A DNA stretch of 64,000 bases from Ricinus communis (GCF_019578655.1 NC_063257.1:3534001-3598000); one strand, 5' to 3'; numbered from the stretch's first letter, positions 12,277 through 25,910 are shown. A program made the numbers and translations. Notes: generated by a model not told the origin, from the sequence alone.

Positions 12277-14695
12277 CTATAACTTGAGGAAAACAAATTC
12301 TTCAACTAATGGTATTTCCCCAATTCTCTTCAGTGCTTCCTTGTTGGGCTCCTCATCCACGCCAATAGTCATAACCGCCTGTTTTCTTGGAGCAATCCGC
12401 CCAACAGTCATGAAACTCACGTTTACATTCTCCTCACCTAGAATGCTGCCAACTTTGCCAATCATACCGGGTTGATCAATCTGCCTGCACAATATGAGGC
12501 TGCCTTCCAGGCTTACATCAACACCGAATGATCCTACCATTGTAAGATGGGGCTTCCCCTCTTTCACTCTTCCCTCCACTTTAATCTCACCAGACTCGGA
12601 AATTGCAGTGCCAAATTTAGACTCTACATTAGCAATTTGAACCTGGATATACTCAAGCGGATTTTCAAGTGAACCATCCAACACGATTCTCTCTTCTATT
12701 ATCTTTATTCCTCTCTGTTTAGCAGTGAAGTCGGAGTTCACCAAGTTCACAGAAACATCAGAGATAGGCTCAACTAAACCCTTGATGATCATGGCTCGAA
12801 GCAGTCGCGTATCAAGATCGTCTGGATCTCTAGAAGAAGCATAAGTCACCTTCACTGATTGCACACCACTTCCGCCTGAAACTAGTTGCACAGCCAGCCT
12901 TCCAAGTTTTTCTGCAAGAACAACAGATGCTGCGAGTTCTGAAAGAACCTGCCAAAACGGGAAAAAGAAAAATCGAGAATGTTGATATTCAGTGACTACT
13001 TTACACTTGTAAATAAACATGAAACAACTCCTCATTTACTCCATTACCAGAACCATAAAGAGCTAAAGAACCTCATCTACTTATCATGTACACATTGTCA
13101 TTTTCCATTGTATAACAATTTCAAGAAATTTGATTAAATTAGTTAACTTCAACAGTAACTGATGATTTAGGGACTATTTCCAAATTACCATCGTAAAGAT
13201 GAAATGCATGAAATGTTAAATGCAGCGACGAAAAGGTAGGTGTTGAAGACAATAAAGGACTCATACCTCAGCAGGAACCATGGGTGCATTCACTGCAGTG
13301 GCAGCAAGCTCCCCCTTCAGGGCCCCAATGACAGCTTCTGATACTTCAATGGCCACACCCTCCTGTTTAATTTCCAGCACCATAAAAGCAAGATCATAAA
13401 TTAGCACAGGTAAGTAAGACACCTTGTACTATATAGTCTATAAAAAAATAAGTGGCCCAGCACACCTGAGCCTCTGTAGTGCTAGCACCAAGATGAGGGG
13501 TCGCAATCACATTTTCATGCAGCACCAACTTGCTACCTTGTGGTGGAGGCTCCTCTGTAAAGACATCAAGAGCAGCCTGCACAAATACTAAATAGATAAA
13601 TATTTAAATAAAAATTATCCTTTAGAATAAGGAAATTAGTATAGTCAAAATTGTCCCATAAGACCAGAACCTGACTAACAATCCCAGAATCCAGAGCCCT
13701 AACTAGAGCATCCTCATCGATAACACCCCCACGTGCAACATTAACGATTCGGACACCTTTCTTCATCTTCGAAAAAGTATCATCATTAAACATTTTTGAT
13801 GTAGCAGGAGTAAGTGGCATATGCAAGGAGACAAAATCTGCCAATGATATAGCTTCTTCAAAGCTTGCCAACTCCACGCCAATTGCACGTGCCCGGTCAG
13901 CAGGTGCATAAGGATCATGCGCAATTACATGCATTCCAAGGCCTTTGGCACGCCTAGCAACTTCTGATCCGACCTTTCCAAACCCTATTACAGCTAGCGT
14001 TTTCCCTACAAGGGACACTCCTACATATTTGCTTCTCTGCCACTTGCCTGAATCATCATTATTGAATTTATATAAAAATATCAAAATTAAATCAGGTTTC
14101 ACAAAGCACACTAACTGCTCGTATAAATGCCTGAACGAAACTTTAAACACGAACCAGATTTAAGAGACGCATCAGCTTGTGCTATATTTCTTGCCATAGC
14201 AGTAAGCAATGCAATCCCATGCTCCGCAGCTGCAATTGTATTCGCTGTAGGCGCATTTACAACCAAACATCCATGTTCCGTTGCTGCAGACAAATCAACA
14301 TTATCTATTCCAACACCAGCACGGCCAACAACCTTAAGTCTGCCGCCAGACCGTTCAAACACTTCTCGAGTAACCTTAGTTCCACTTCTCACAATCAACG
14401 CGTCACAGAGTGAGATTTTAGTGCATAATTCCTCTGGGCTAAGGTTGTAAGAGCAGTCAACGTTAGCGAATGATTTGAGAAGGTCAAGGCCAGCCTCTCC
14501 GAGTTTTTCGGCGACAAGGACTGTGGGCTTTGCATCCATCAAGGTAGCCAAGACTAGGAATTTCTGTGAGCTTCTGGTTTGGCGGCGGTTGAAGGGAGTG
14601 GTCGGTAAAGGAGGGAAGGAGGAAAGAGAGAGTTTCCATGAGAGTTTGTCTTGAGTGAAGATTAGGTTCGAAGAAGATAAAGATGTACCCGCCAT
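12277..14695 (-). CDS. PGDH: D-3-phosphoglycerate dehydrogenase, plastid (first step of phosphorylated serine pathway)
   Basis: Oxidises 3-phosphoglycerate to 3-phosphohydroxypyruvate with NAD in plastids. Exons are 14155-14695, 14047-13671, 13576-13466, 13362-13267 and 12948-12277, all GT-AG, giving 598 aa, the usual plant length. Residues 1 to about 50 are Ser/Thr-rich and basic, a plastid transit peptide. The nucleotide-binding GFGKVG motif is at 202-207 and H-D-P (224-226) follows. Catalytic residues by alignment to the family are Arg286 (VARGG), Glu315 (EEPP) and His334 (PHLGAS). An allosteric substrate-binding region spans about 376-520, and a C-terminal ACT domain (VDQPGMIG-like motif IDQPGMIG) covers the last ~70 residues, ending EFVFLKL as in plant homologues. 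No break or missing key residue is seen. I cannot say which of the plant paralogues (PGDH1-3) it corresponds to. Confidence 0.95.
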
Positions 14696-16668
14696 TATTG
14701 TTTTAACAGTAAAGCCCTTAAGCCTCTGTTCTCGTTTATGCTGTGTTGGTGCTTCTGAAATGAGAATGATAGGGGAGGATTATTACAGGTGGACTGTTGT
14801 GTGTTAGAGTAAGGACTTAACTGCTGCCAAGTTAGCAACATGTCAGCAATAAAGATTGGGTTGACAGATTTGGCAGGAAATTACCCAGCATTAGTTTGAG
14901 CCTGCCCAACCAATCAAGAATTGCGTTGTTGCAGAACATTAAGTTTAACTAATGTTTTTGGAGAGGGACGTATAGATAGTGGTAATTGACTTTTATTTTT
15001 TGAAATTGTAGAGACTGATGGTACTGAATGCTGACGATGGAATTGGAAGTGAGAAAAGAGTTGTTCAAAGGGACCAGTAAAAATATCTGATGATTTAGCA
15101 ATTTTGGGTCCATTTTATTTGGGCGGATGGATATGCCATTTCTTGTGGGATATTTGGGTTCATTTCAGTTACCATATGAGGCGTAGAACTGGTGGTCGGG
15201 AGCCAAAGTTTCAAGTTTCATATCCTATTGAAGATAAGAGTTAGAAACTTGAAATATGAATGGAAAAAAAATCACTTTCTGCACGAAACTTGTTAGACCA
15301 AGTGCATGGTGTTAGTTTAATCGGCCATTCACCAGCACTAATCAAGGGTATATATATATATATATAAATATACTTATGTGTACCGGAATAGAATTTTCCT
15401 TTTACTTGATATATTACTAGTGTAAAGTACAAAATTCCAAATGGTAAATCACACAACATTTGAAGGACTTTTGGTTGGGTTTTACTCCGAATTCAAGTGA
15501 TATCTTTTTCTATTATTGGTTATGCTGATGTGTGTATGTTCTTTATCAGTTTTCAGAGAAGGTAATGACATTTTAGTTCGAGCTATTCAGTAATCAAATA
15601 TCTGATTGGTCCATTTTTCCAAAGAATGATAGTGTAGATCCTAAACTTTAGCTTGTCTATTATTATCTTAGATTTAGGCGATTCTTTTTCTTAATAGTTC
15701 TGTTGGTATTTATTTTTCACTTTCAAGTTTAAGGTGGTTGTTCTAATTTTATTATACTTTGTAAAGCTATTATGTATTTTGACTTTTGTCTTATGTACTG
15801 ATTAGCTTTTATCTATTGTGCACCTATTTTATTTAATGAGATTTTACTTTTGTTCAAGTAAAAAGACCATCATCCAAGAGCTGTGAAAACGAAACCAGAA
15901 AACATCTAGCTAGCTAGTTTCATGATAATGGATGCAAAGCAATTTTCAACTAATTTTTCTGCTATATTCTGCTGAATATTGATCGTAATCAGGCTTTAAT
16001 CATGATTGCTGCGAGTATTTTTCCTAAGGATTGTTTGGTGACTGAACTAATTTGGGTATATAATTTCTACATAATTGCTCTGTTCATCATAATCTCAGTA
16101 CCTATCTTTGATGTATGAAATGGAAATTTTATAATAATTTCAAAATGAGATATATGTAATACATTTCATATTACCCAATAAATTATAATCCACGGTAACT
16201 ATAATTAGTTCTTTATACCAATCAAGCTTTTTGTTGTTACAAATGAAGAGGAAAACTTTACCAATCTAAGCAAAATATAATTCCAATCAACATATGCATT
16301 TTTTATTTGATTTTAAGAGAATGACTAACATGGTAGGTTGGGTTCCTCGTAATGTTTTAAGATTTGGTTTGATAACTTAACAACTGGTTGAAAATCTACC
16401 ATATTATGGGCCTTGTTTGGGAATATATCAATAGCGGATTCCATCTTTCCCATTGGTGATTATGTCATGCGTAAACCTCAATTTTAGTTGTATGTATAGG
16501 AGCATAGCATAAATTATTTCGATGCTCTTTTCTTTTTTCTTTAATGAAATCTTTCAATGTTGTTATTGCTATTAAACTAGTAGCTTGGGTGTGGTAAAAA
16601 TCAATTTGTATTCAAGGAAAACCATCTTCGTTCTGAGTCGGATGAAAATTTTTACCTTGTGTATTATG

Positions 16669-16748
<80 letters not shown>

Positions 16749-17268
16749 ATTATTCAATTTTATAATTTTTTAATATCAATTTATAATATATAATTTTCAG
16801 AAGTAAATATGTATAAAATTTTATTAAATATATTAACTATAAAATTTTAATATTAATAAAATATAAAAAAAAAATTAAATGGAGATTCCATTCTATTACC
16901 AAACACCGGCTCAAGAATTATCTATATGCTCTACCCACCGTTTCACTCCCTTATGAAATACGAATGGGAATTCCAAAACCTTTGTGAAGTTTCTTAACTT
17001 CGTCAATTGTATCATTATTTTTTAAAATTTATTAGAGCCCATTATATGAGATATACACAATAATAATTATTTCCTTATACAAACTATGTACTTAATAAAT
17101 TTATAGTAATATTTACACGTTCGAATTTAAATTTATTCAATACATACAAATAAAACTATTAAACATATATAAGTACATATTAGAGAATGGTATATCTGAT
17201 ATATATTTATGTATAGTGTTAAAATAATAAATTAAATTTTTAAAATTAATTTAAAGCGTATCAGATAA
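14696..17268. other. Intergenic region upstream of PGDH
   Basis: Includes the PGDH promoter side (about 14.7-15.2 kb) and AT-rich spacer. No supported ORF or RNA gene is seen. It contains the long TA microsatellite at about 16.67 kb and ends at the target-site copy of Copia-1. Confidence 0.5.
16673..16742. repeat. Long (TA)n microsatellite
   Basis: About 70 bp of uninterrupted TA/AT dinucleotide, the longest simple repeat in the window. Confidence 0.95.
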
Positions 17269-17510
17269 TGTTGAAATGGAGAAATCAGTGAAGCAAAACG
17301 AGATGCTTTATTGAATGATCAAACAGAAATTTAAATATAGTAGAGCTTTAGTTACTGCTATCCTAGAATCTTGGCCTTAACCAACTACTAACACAAGATC
17401 AGGAGCTACTAACAGCCCACTAGAATAGCTAACAAACTGGCTAAAGCTTGACTTACACAGTCAAATAGAACTTATTAAGATAAATGCATAATTAATAATT
17501 TGATCCAACA
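17269..17510 (-). repeat. Copia-1 3' LTR
   Basis: 242 bp, TG...CA boundaries. It aligns without gaps to the other LTR, with five substitutions. Confidence 0.95.
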
Positions 17511-17572
17511 TATTCTCCCCTAAACTCAACTTGGATCATGTTAAGTTTACAAACATCAGCAGACTCCTTCAG

Positions 17573-20500
17573 TTAGCCACTAATGGTCATGGCAGAACAT
17601 TCTCTAACACCCAGCATGGCTCGCAGATGCTCAAAAATATCCAGCTTCACAGCCTTTGTCATAATATCAACAATTTGATGACTTGTTCCACAATGTACCA
17701 ACTCAACAACCTCCTTACTAACAAGATCCCTGAGGAAATGAAAGCGAATGTCTATGTGCTTGCTTCTACCATGTAAAACTAGGTTCCTTGATAACTTGAT
17801 AGTAGAGACATTGTCACAGAACATAGTAGTTGCTCCTTGTATACTGCCAAGCCAGCCCATTTGCTCCAGAATCCTCCTTAGCCAAATACATTGGGTTGCA
17901 CATGAAGCAACAACAATAAATTCAGCCTCGGTGGTAGACAGAGTAACCACTGGTTGCTTCTTAGAAGACCATGAGATGGCTCCACCTGCTAGGAAGAAGA
18001 CATATCTACTAGTGCTGCGCCTATCATCCAAGTCTCCTGCGTAGTCGCTGTCAGTGTAGGCAATCAAGGCTTCATTCTGCTTCTCCCTCTTGTACTGAAT
18101 GCCAAACTCCAATGTGCCTTTTAGATATCTTAAAACCCTCTTTGCAGCCTGCATATGTGCCCTGGTTGGTTTAGCCATATATCGACTAAGTAGGCAGACC
18201 ACATACATCACATCTGGCCTGGTTGCTGTCAGATACAGTAGGCTTCCAATTAGTTGCTTGTACTGTGTTCCATCAACCTAGATGCCATCACCCTCTCTAG
18301 TGAGCTTCTGTCCTGGAGCAATGGGGTTTCTAACAGAATTGCATTCCGGAAGCCCAAACTTTACTAGCAAATCTCTAGTATATTTTTTTTGCGAGATGAA
18401 CACTGAATTTTCAGCTTGACTGACTTCTACTCTAAGGAAATACCGCATTTTCCCTAAATCTGTCATCTCGAATTTACTCTTCATATTCACCTTGAACTCA
18501 GCAACCAGCTCCTCATTGCTACTGACAAACATTAAGTCGTCTACATAAAGACTAACCAACAACACATCAACTCCTTGCTTTAGAATGAAGAGGGTATGCT
18601 CATGTGGACACTTCTGAAAACCAGCCTGCTCAAAATACTTCTCAATCTTGGAGTACGATGCTCTTGGTGCCTGTTTTAAGCCATACATGGCTTTCTTAAG
18701 TTTATAAACTTTATCCTCCTCCCCTGAGCTTACAAATCCTTGTGGCTGCATCACAAATACCTCATCTGTAAGCTCACCATGAAGAAAGACACTCTTCACG
18801 TCAAGTTGATAGACTTGCCATCCATGATAAGTAGAAAGAGCTAACATAGACTGAATTGTGTCCCACCTAGCCACTGGTGCAAACACTTCATTGTAGTCTA
18901 TTCCATATTTTTTGGCATATCCCTTTGCCACGAGTCTTGCCTTGAATTTTTCCACCTCTCCATGCTCATTGACCTTTGTCTTGTACACCCATTTAACTCC
19001 AATTGGAGTTACTCCTACTGGCAGAGAAGTCAATTCTCAAGTGTTGTTTCTTGTGACAGCCTCCATCTCAGCTTTCATAGCTTCTAACCATTTATCTGAC
19101 TTTGCAGCCTTTTCATAGGAAGTGGGATCAATATCATCCATTTGCAAGGCATAACAATCATCAGAAGTGAGCATTACATTCCCTATTTCATAGTCACTGT
19201 GCCAACTTGGTATGGTTCTGATTCGAGGACCCAAAGCATCCATTTCAGGTTCAGTTGGATAGCTGATTGCTGCACTTGGTGCATCTGTAGTTTTTGCAGC
19301 TGGTGGTTCTACCCTCTGAATGGACTCTCCCTGTTCATCATTCTGAGATTCTTCTTCTTCTGAATCATCTATCTCATCAGTAAAGCCATCCCAGTTGAGA
19401 TTCCCTTACTGAGTTTCCTCAGTCTCCCATGTCCATCCTTTAGACTCATCAAAGGACACGTCTCTACTGATAAGAATCTTCCCTGTATCTGGATTGTACA
19501 AACGACAAGCTTTTGATTCTGCTGAGATGCCCAGAAAAATGCATTGCACACTCCTTTCGTCTAGCTTCTTTCTCCTTTGTTCAAGCACATGAACAAAACT
19601 TAAACATCCAAAAACACGAAAGTGATCCACAAAGGGAGGCATACCACTCCAAAGCTCTTGTGGAGTCTTGTCTTTGTTGATGGAGGTAGGACTACGATTC
19701 AGAATGTATGTGGACCAGGCTACTACTTCACACCAGAATGTGCTTGGCACCTTAGTGTCGCCAAGCATACAACGAACCATATTCATTATGGTTCTGTTTC
19801 TCCTCTCGGCAACTCCATTATGTTGAGGAGTTAGAGCTGCTGTTAGTTGCCTCCTTATACCAACCTCCTCACACCAATCTCTGAATTCATTAGATAAAAA
19901 TTCCCCTCCTCTGTCTGTTCTGAAACTTACAACATAAGTGCCAAATTCTTTCTCAGCCAAGCATTTGAACTTCTTGAATACACCAAAGGCCTCTGATTTA
20001 GCAGCAAGAAAATAAACCCATAATTTTCTACTAAAGTCATCGATCAAGGTAAAGACATACCTTTTTCCACTGTGAGATGAAGGTGTTATGGGTCCACACA
20101 AGTCACCATGAACCAGCTGGAGCTTCTCAGTTGCCTGCCACTGACTTTTCTTAGGGAATGGCTTTCGATGCTGCTTTCCTGCTAGACACACGGTGCATAC
20201 AGTAGGAGAGCTTGCTGCCTTTATAGGAGGTAGTCCCTTCACCATGCTGCATCTTTCAAGCTTCTGTAAGCTTTGAAGATTTAGGTGCCCAAATCTCTTG
20301 TGCCACAACTCTAAATCTTCCTCTTTGCTTCGTGTTGTATTCAAGCATTGGCTCTCATAATTAATTGCAGCAGTATTAACAGAGGCAAGTAAAACAAACA
20401 TACGATTGCTCTGCATTGTAGTAGAGAAAAGAAAGCCTTTTTCATCATTGAAGATTTTGCACATACCATATCTGACGAGGAAGGCAAGTCCTTTCTCTTG

Positions 20501-21646
20501 CATTTGTCCAATACTGAACAGATTGTTGGTCAAACCGGGCACATAAAAGACTTCCTGCACCAACAAAGGAGTATCTTTAACCCTTAGTCTGATGTTCCCT
20601 TTTCCCTGAACCAGCAACTTCATTCCATTCCCAAGTTTGACACTGCTCTTGAAGGAGGTATCCATGCTACTAAACCATCATTTATCACCACTCATATGAT
20701 TGCTACAGCCACTATCAAGGAACCATCCGGCTTCATTCTTTACTTTAGCAGTTTGATTGGCTCCCACAGCACTGAGAACTTCTTCCTCTGCATCATTTGC
20801 TGCCATGAGAAGCATCTCATCATGTCCAGAGACATGATTGTCAAAATAATGAGTTTGTGCTGCCCAATCTGGGCACTCATTTTTATAGTGACTAAGTTTG
20901 TGACAATTATAGCACTCAACCATCTCTTTATTCCAATTTCTGGCCCTTCCTCGTCCTTTTCCTGAAGAGTAATTTCGTCCTCTCCCTCTTCCTCTTCCAG
21001 CATCAAAGCCAACTTTGAGCGTCTGATCTTCAGTAATAGCCTTCTTAGTGAACTTCTGTTCATGGACCAATAGGGAGCTTTGCAGTTGGTCTACAGACAA
21101 CATGTCTATGTATTTTGACTCTTCAATGGAGACATAATTGAATCTTTCAGTAAGAGTTCTGAGGATCTTCTCTACTATCTTTACATCATTAATCTCTTCA
21201 CCACAGTTACGCATGGCATTTGAAACAACCATGACTCTTCCAAAATAATCATTCACCGACTCCCCTTCCTTCATCTCCAAGACCTCAAATTCCCTCCTTA
21301 GTGCTTGCAGTTGAGCACGTTTGACCCTCGCACTTCCCTGGAATTTGAGCTTCATGGAGTCCCACAATTCCTTAGCACTTGCTTTCTGGGAAATGGTCTT
21401 CAAAATGGTCTTGTCGATACTACTCAGCAAGTAGTTTATCGCCTTGAAATCTTTCAACCTCAGCTCTGCCAGAGTCTTCTCCTGCTCTGCAGTTAGCTTC
21501 TCTCCAGCGCCAGGCTCCTTGAATCCGTTCTCGACAACGATCCAATACTCCTTGGACCGCATCGGATTCTCTATTAGAAGACTCCAATGATCGTAGTCTC
21601 CATCGTACTGCGGAATGCACGCCTTGGCAAATCCAAACTCAGCCAT
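17573..21646 (-). pseudogene. Copia-1 gag-pol polyprotein with four in-frame stops
   Basis: One continuous frame of about 1,358 codons from ATG 21646 encodes gag with a CX2CX4HX4C zinc knuckle (CYNCHKLSHYKNEC), a protease motif DSGCSNHM, an integrase with GTT-type D..D..E surroundings (VHGDLCGP, FRTDRGGEF, PQHNGVAERRNR), reverse transcriptase with LYVDDLM and RNase H ending near 17573. It is interrupted by TGA at 20678-20680, TAA at 19406-19408, TGA at 19037-19039 and TAG at 18278-18280, all in the same frame; there is no net frameshift. The element can no longer make a full polyprotein. Confidence 0.92.
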
Positions 21647-21720
21647 TCTCACTCAGTGTTTCCAACCCCAAGTTTACACAATTTGATCGAAAGTTTTGCT
21701 ATTTGGCTCTGATACCACAA

Positions 21721-21962
21721 TGTTGAAATGGAGAAATCAGTGAAGCAAAACGAGATGCTTTATTGAATGATCAAACGGGAATTTAAATACAGTAGAGCTT
21801 TAGTTACTGCTATCCTAGAATCTTGGCCTTAACCAACTACTAACACAAGATCAGGAGCTACTAATAGCCCACTAGAATAGCTAACAAGCTGGCTAAAGCT
21901 TGACTTACACAGTCAAATAGAACTTATTAAGATAAATGCATAATTAATAATTTGATCCAACA
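21721..21962 (-). repeat. Copia-1 5' LTR
   Basis: 242 bp, TG...CA boundaries, immediately followed on the minus strand by TTG and the initiator-Met primer-binding site. Confidence 0.95.
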
Positions 21963-21967
21963 GATAA

Positions 21968-23040
21968 AACTCTTATAGATGGTAAAGTATTTTCTCAAAA
22001 ATTCTGCACACAATTGTACATTCAAAATTCAATTTCGAGATCTTGATTAAATTAAAAGAAATTTTTATCATCTACCTTATGCATTTTTCGTTTTATCTTT
22101 TTTTCTTTTGTTTCAAATTATAATGAGTAAATATATTGTTACGGAAATAAATAATTTGTTGTAAAAAGGGAAAAAGAAAAAAAAAAAAAGAAGAAGGTTT
22201 GTTGCTTGATGCTCTATTTCATATATTTTATTCATTCTACTTCAGTCACGGGTGGAATCCATTGAAGGATATAAACAGAAGAGAAGTCATTGGTATATGG
22301 TTTGACATTTCTTTGGCTATTCAGTTCCACAGGCCAGTAAGAAAAGTGGGGGCTTTTCTTGCAAATTTTATTCTTTTGAGGAACAAGAAAGAGTGGAACA
22401 TGTTTCTAGAAAGCTTAATGTTGACTGCATATATAAAGACTGGTCCATAATATTTATTTTATTTTACAAGATTCTATAATACATTTGATACATTGATAAA
22501 AAATTTTAAATGACTTCTATTGTAGATAAATAATATATTCACTTTAGTTTGTTACTTAAGTTGCTGTTTAGACTGCTTAAGTCCCTGGTGGATGTCTTTA
22601 TATTTTAACATGTAACTATTTTATTAAATAAAGTGGGTTAAACTATTTGAATAACTTAGACTTATTAAGAAGCATATAAACATAAGCCAAAAATATAGAT
22701 TTAATCTACTTTTATATCTTTAGTTTGGGATTATATGATGAATTTAATTATTTTGGCTCAAAATAAAAAATTTGATGCAAAATCTATCTTATTAAAAATA
22801 ATATATTCTCGATTAGTTTTCCTTTAGCAGCAAAAATTTAGAGAATTTGAAATCACTTTCTAAGTTCCTCGATCAAATCATAAAAGTAAGTAATTCAAAA
22901 TTTAAGAACTTCATATACTCTATATTATGACTCTTTTTGTTTCTGTCGCAATACCATGAAATTGTATATCATTTTCTAATTGTGGTCATTAACAAAGTAA
23001 GATTTTACTTTGTAAAAAGACAATCCATGTGTAGTTATAA
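21968..23040. other. AT-rich intergenic spacer
   Basis: Between Copia-1 and the first esterase gene. The short open frame at 22199-22450 has no recognisable features. The right end probably holds the 3' UTR of the esterase gene. Confidence 0.45.
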
Positions 23041-23274
23041 TTAGAGCATGTGGCCGAAGGAAGCAACATAGGCATGAGCCAGGTGGAGACCAAGGTGAAC
23101 CTGTGACATAGTTGTAAGGTGAAGATGATCGCTTTTGAGAGGCAATCCCTTTGCATCTATGCACCTCACATTAGGCATCTTGATACCTAACTGAGCTCTT
23201 CTCACCATCTCTATGAATTGGCCTTCACCTGAAGCAACAGCTACCTACGGCACAGCCACACCAAATATTCAGGA

Positions 23275-23314
<40 letters not shown>

Positions 23315-24471
23315 TTTAAATGTTCTGTAATCAAATGGTTCCTTCATTTATCTATGAGATATAGGTCTGAATGCATGATTGTGCCTACAATTAACTATGC
23401 TGGTATAGCATGCCACTCATGATTACTTGCAATTAACTGAGCAATGTATTGTGACCCAATGGCAATTCTTTTTAACCCTCAGAATTCTCATGAAGCTCCC
23501 CACTTTGAAAAGCATGGTTACAACCTATAATAGATTGACTGTATTTGCTCGGATAAAGACAAGTTCATGTGAACTAAGACCTAATTCTGGGAAAAGGAAC
23601 CTTACGAGCTACCTAGTTTTTGGCCTCTTGCCTAACTTTCTATGATCACGAGAATTGTTACTCTGTTTCTCCTGAGCTAAAAATTATTGTGTCCCTGCCA
23701 CAGTGATTCCCTCCCTAAATTTATTGCAGAAGGCACGGTTACTTATATTCTACCAACCTAGGAAGTATCCAGTTAACCCAACATTGTGCCTGAAAATTTC
23801 CTGGAAAAAAAAAAATGCCTAGGAAGAAGATCATGAATTGCAAGAAACAGAGGAAATTAAAGCAGTATACCAACCTGGATTACAGGAAGATATGGCGTGT
23901 TGAGATCAGAACGCAGATTAGCAATAAACCTCTCGAAGTTTCCCTTGTAAGCCTCAGCATCCTTTTTCCACACCGTATCACTCTCTCCTTGATACCACAA
24001 AATGGCTCTAATATTTCCACCATACTTCACTGACTCATTTGCTCGACTCACCAATTCTTGATACAATCTCGTCCCTCTAGCCCACTGGCTAATTTTGGTT
24101 CCACCAACAGCACAAGGAACCAGACCCACCACGCCAATCCTCAAGTCATTAGCTTTAACGCTATTAGCAAATGCCATCCCTGGCCCAACCCCACAAGTCT
24201 TGCCCACATCAATGTCTGCATGAAGTGGCTCTCGAGCCACTCCCCACTTGAGTTCAGCACTCAAGCGAAGTATTGATGGGTTCGACCTGCACTCCGGCGG
24301 CACATTGCCGTTCCATTTGCCTTTTTCAACACCACCTCTACCGGCCATGTTGCTTTGGCCTGCTAGGATAAATATGTCATTAGGAAAAAGGGCAGTTGCT
24401 AAAATGGGATAGGATGATAGTAACACAAAGATTAAACAGAACAGCTTGCAAAATTTGGCCATGGATTTCAT
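23041..24471 (-). CDS. SGNH-type carbohydrate esterase (SASA/DUF303 family), copy A
   Basis: Related to the plant 'probable carbohydrate esterase' proteins typified by Arabidopsis At4g34215; these are thought to deacetylate polysaccharides. Two exons, 24471-23875 and 23244-23041, give 266 aa. The start is ATG at 24471 (an ATG nine bases downstream is also possible), followed by a hydrophobic signal peptide (LFCLIFVLLSSYPILATA), so the product is secreted. The nucleophile motif is GQSNMAGRGG, then GPGMAFAN, a VPCAVGGTxIxxW block, WYQGESD, and in exon 2 the SDHLHL block supplying the acid/base Asp and His. The protein ends soon after (VASFGHML), without a tail. The intron contains a (TG)n repeat close to a pyrimidine-poor acceptor. 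Confidence 0.88.
23277..23309. repeat. (TG)n microsatellite inside the esterase A intron
   Basis: About 16 TG units; on the transcribed (minus) strand this is (CA)n ending roughly 31 nt upstream of the AG acceptor at 23245-23246. Confidence 0.92.
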
Positions 24472-25820
24472 TTCCAAACTGTATAGAGTGTTGAGATGTT
24501 AATAAGTAACAGAGGGTTGGAGGTGCTATGTTATGTTTGTTGTGATAGACAATGAAACATTATTCTTTCTTACAATTTACAAGTTGGAGCTTGCACGCTG
24601 ATTGCCATGAATCTATTTTATTCTTGGACAAAGAAATATAATTATAGTTAGCCATGATTGATAACAGTAAATGGTATGTTCAATAGGAAGATGTTATTAT
24701 AGTAAGCAATCATTAATAAGAAATAAGATTTCTTCTGGTTTAATTAACTTTTTAAATTTTAATTTTAATTAAAATAATATTTTATTATTTATAAAAATCA
24801 TATTCAAAGCGTTTTAAAAATTATATATATTTTGAGTTTAAACAATCACTTTTCAACTACTTCATGTTTCATACACATTTTAAAAGAAAACAACATAATT
24901 ACTTGATATACATCACAAGTTGATGGAGTTCCCAACTTTTTTTCTTTATGAAGTTAATTCTTCAATTTTAAAATAAGAGGAGGTTTTCAAAATAAAATAG
25001 AGCCTCTTACATCCGTTTGATGTCTGTTGGTGATCAAACTTAAGAATTCTTTTTCTTTTTTCTTTCCCGAACACTAGAACTTGGTTTTATTCATCATGCT
25101 AAATAATAAATTTGTAAAACTTTTGTACTAAGCTGATACTGCATCCAAAACCACTTATTATAAAAGCTGGGTCTTTGTCCATTTTAATCTACTTGTAATA
25201 AAATGTGCTTTGGTGTGCTTGTATCTATAAGAAGTCACAGATTTTCTTATTTTTCTCATACTTCAGTATTTTTATAATTACACTGTTATTAGTTTATATT
25301 TAAATTTACTAATACTTTTATTTAATAAGCTTTAACTTTTTAATGGCTTGTAATTCTACCATCGTATGATACTTTATTAGTGTAACTTTCATCTACGGTT
25401 AATCATATTAATTTTCATGGAATCTTGAAAAATAAAAAATTAGAAATAACAAAATTTGATTCTTTCATAATTTTATTCTAATTCCAATGAGTTTTTAATG
25501 ACTCAAGAACTCTGTTTTTTACCATTTATTCAACAATCTTGATTTTGTACCCATTGAGTTTTGTATGAAATTTAATGATAGTAAATGTTAATTAATTTAG
25601 ACAGAAATTGATATTAATATAATTCTCTAAATAGTAAATATCATTAAAAAGACATGAGTTTTTGTATTAAAAAACTGAATCACATATATTTTATTAGATT
25701 TTTAGAAAAGTTATAAGAATATCCCTATTTTTTTTTATAAAAAATATGATGTAAATTTTTTCTTTTTATTTTTACTGTGTGAAAGTATTAGAAATATGTT
25801 TTTTTTTTTAATTTTTTTAA

Positions 25821-25910
25821 AATATGGTATTGGTTGTTTTTTGGTTTTTCTTTGGTCTTTTTTAATAAAACAAAAAAATAACCAAAGAAAAATCAAAAAA
25901 CAACCATATT
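25821..25910. repeat. Strong inverted repeat (hairpin), possible foldback MITE core
   Basis: Left arm (about 25821-25863, with ggttgttttttgg and tttctttgg blocks) is nearly complementary to right arm (25872-25910, ccaaagaaaaatcaaaaaac); a short AT loop separates them. There is a 6-nt extra segment and two mismatches in the left arm. Weaker complementarity continues outward into the T-rich left and A-rich right flanks, so the complete element may reach about 25.70-26.02 kb. Confidence 0.7.

Larger units (their letters stand above)
17264..21967 (-). mobile_element. Copia LTR retrotransposon (Copia-1), complete but inactivated
   Basis: A full-length element on the minus strand with 242-bp LTRs starting TG and ending CA, flanked by a perfect 5-bp target duplication GATAA (17264-17268 and 21963-21967). 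The primer-binding site is at 21705-21717 (minus strand TGGTATCAGAGCC, complementary to initiator tRNA-Met), and a polypurine tract lies at 17511-17522 (minus strand TAGGGGAGAATA). Domain order gag, protease, integrase, reverse transcriptase, RNase H is that of Copia. The LTR pair differs at five positions by eye (about 2%), so insertion is fairly recent. Confidence 0.95.
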
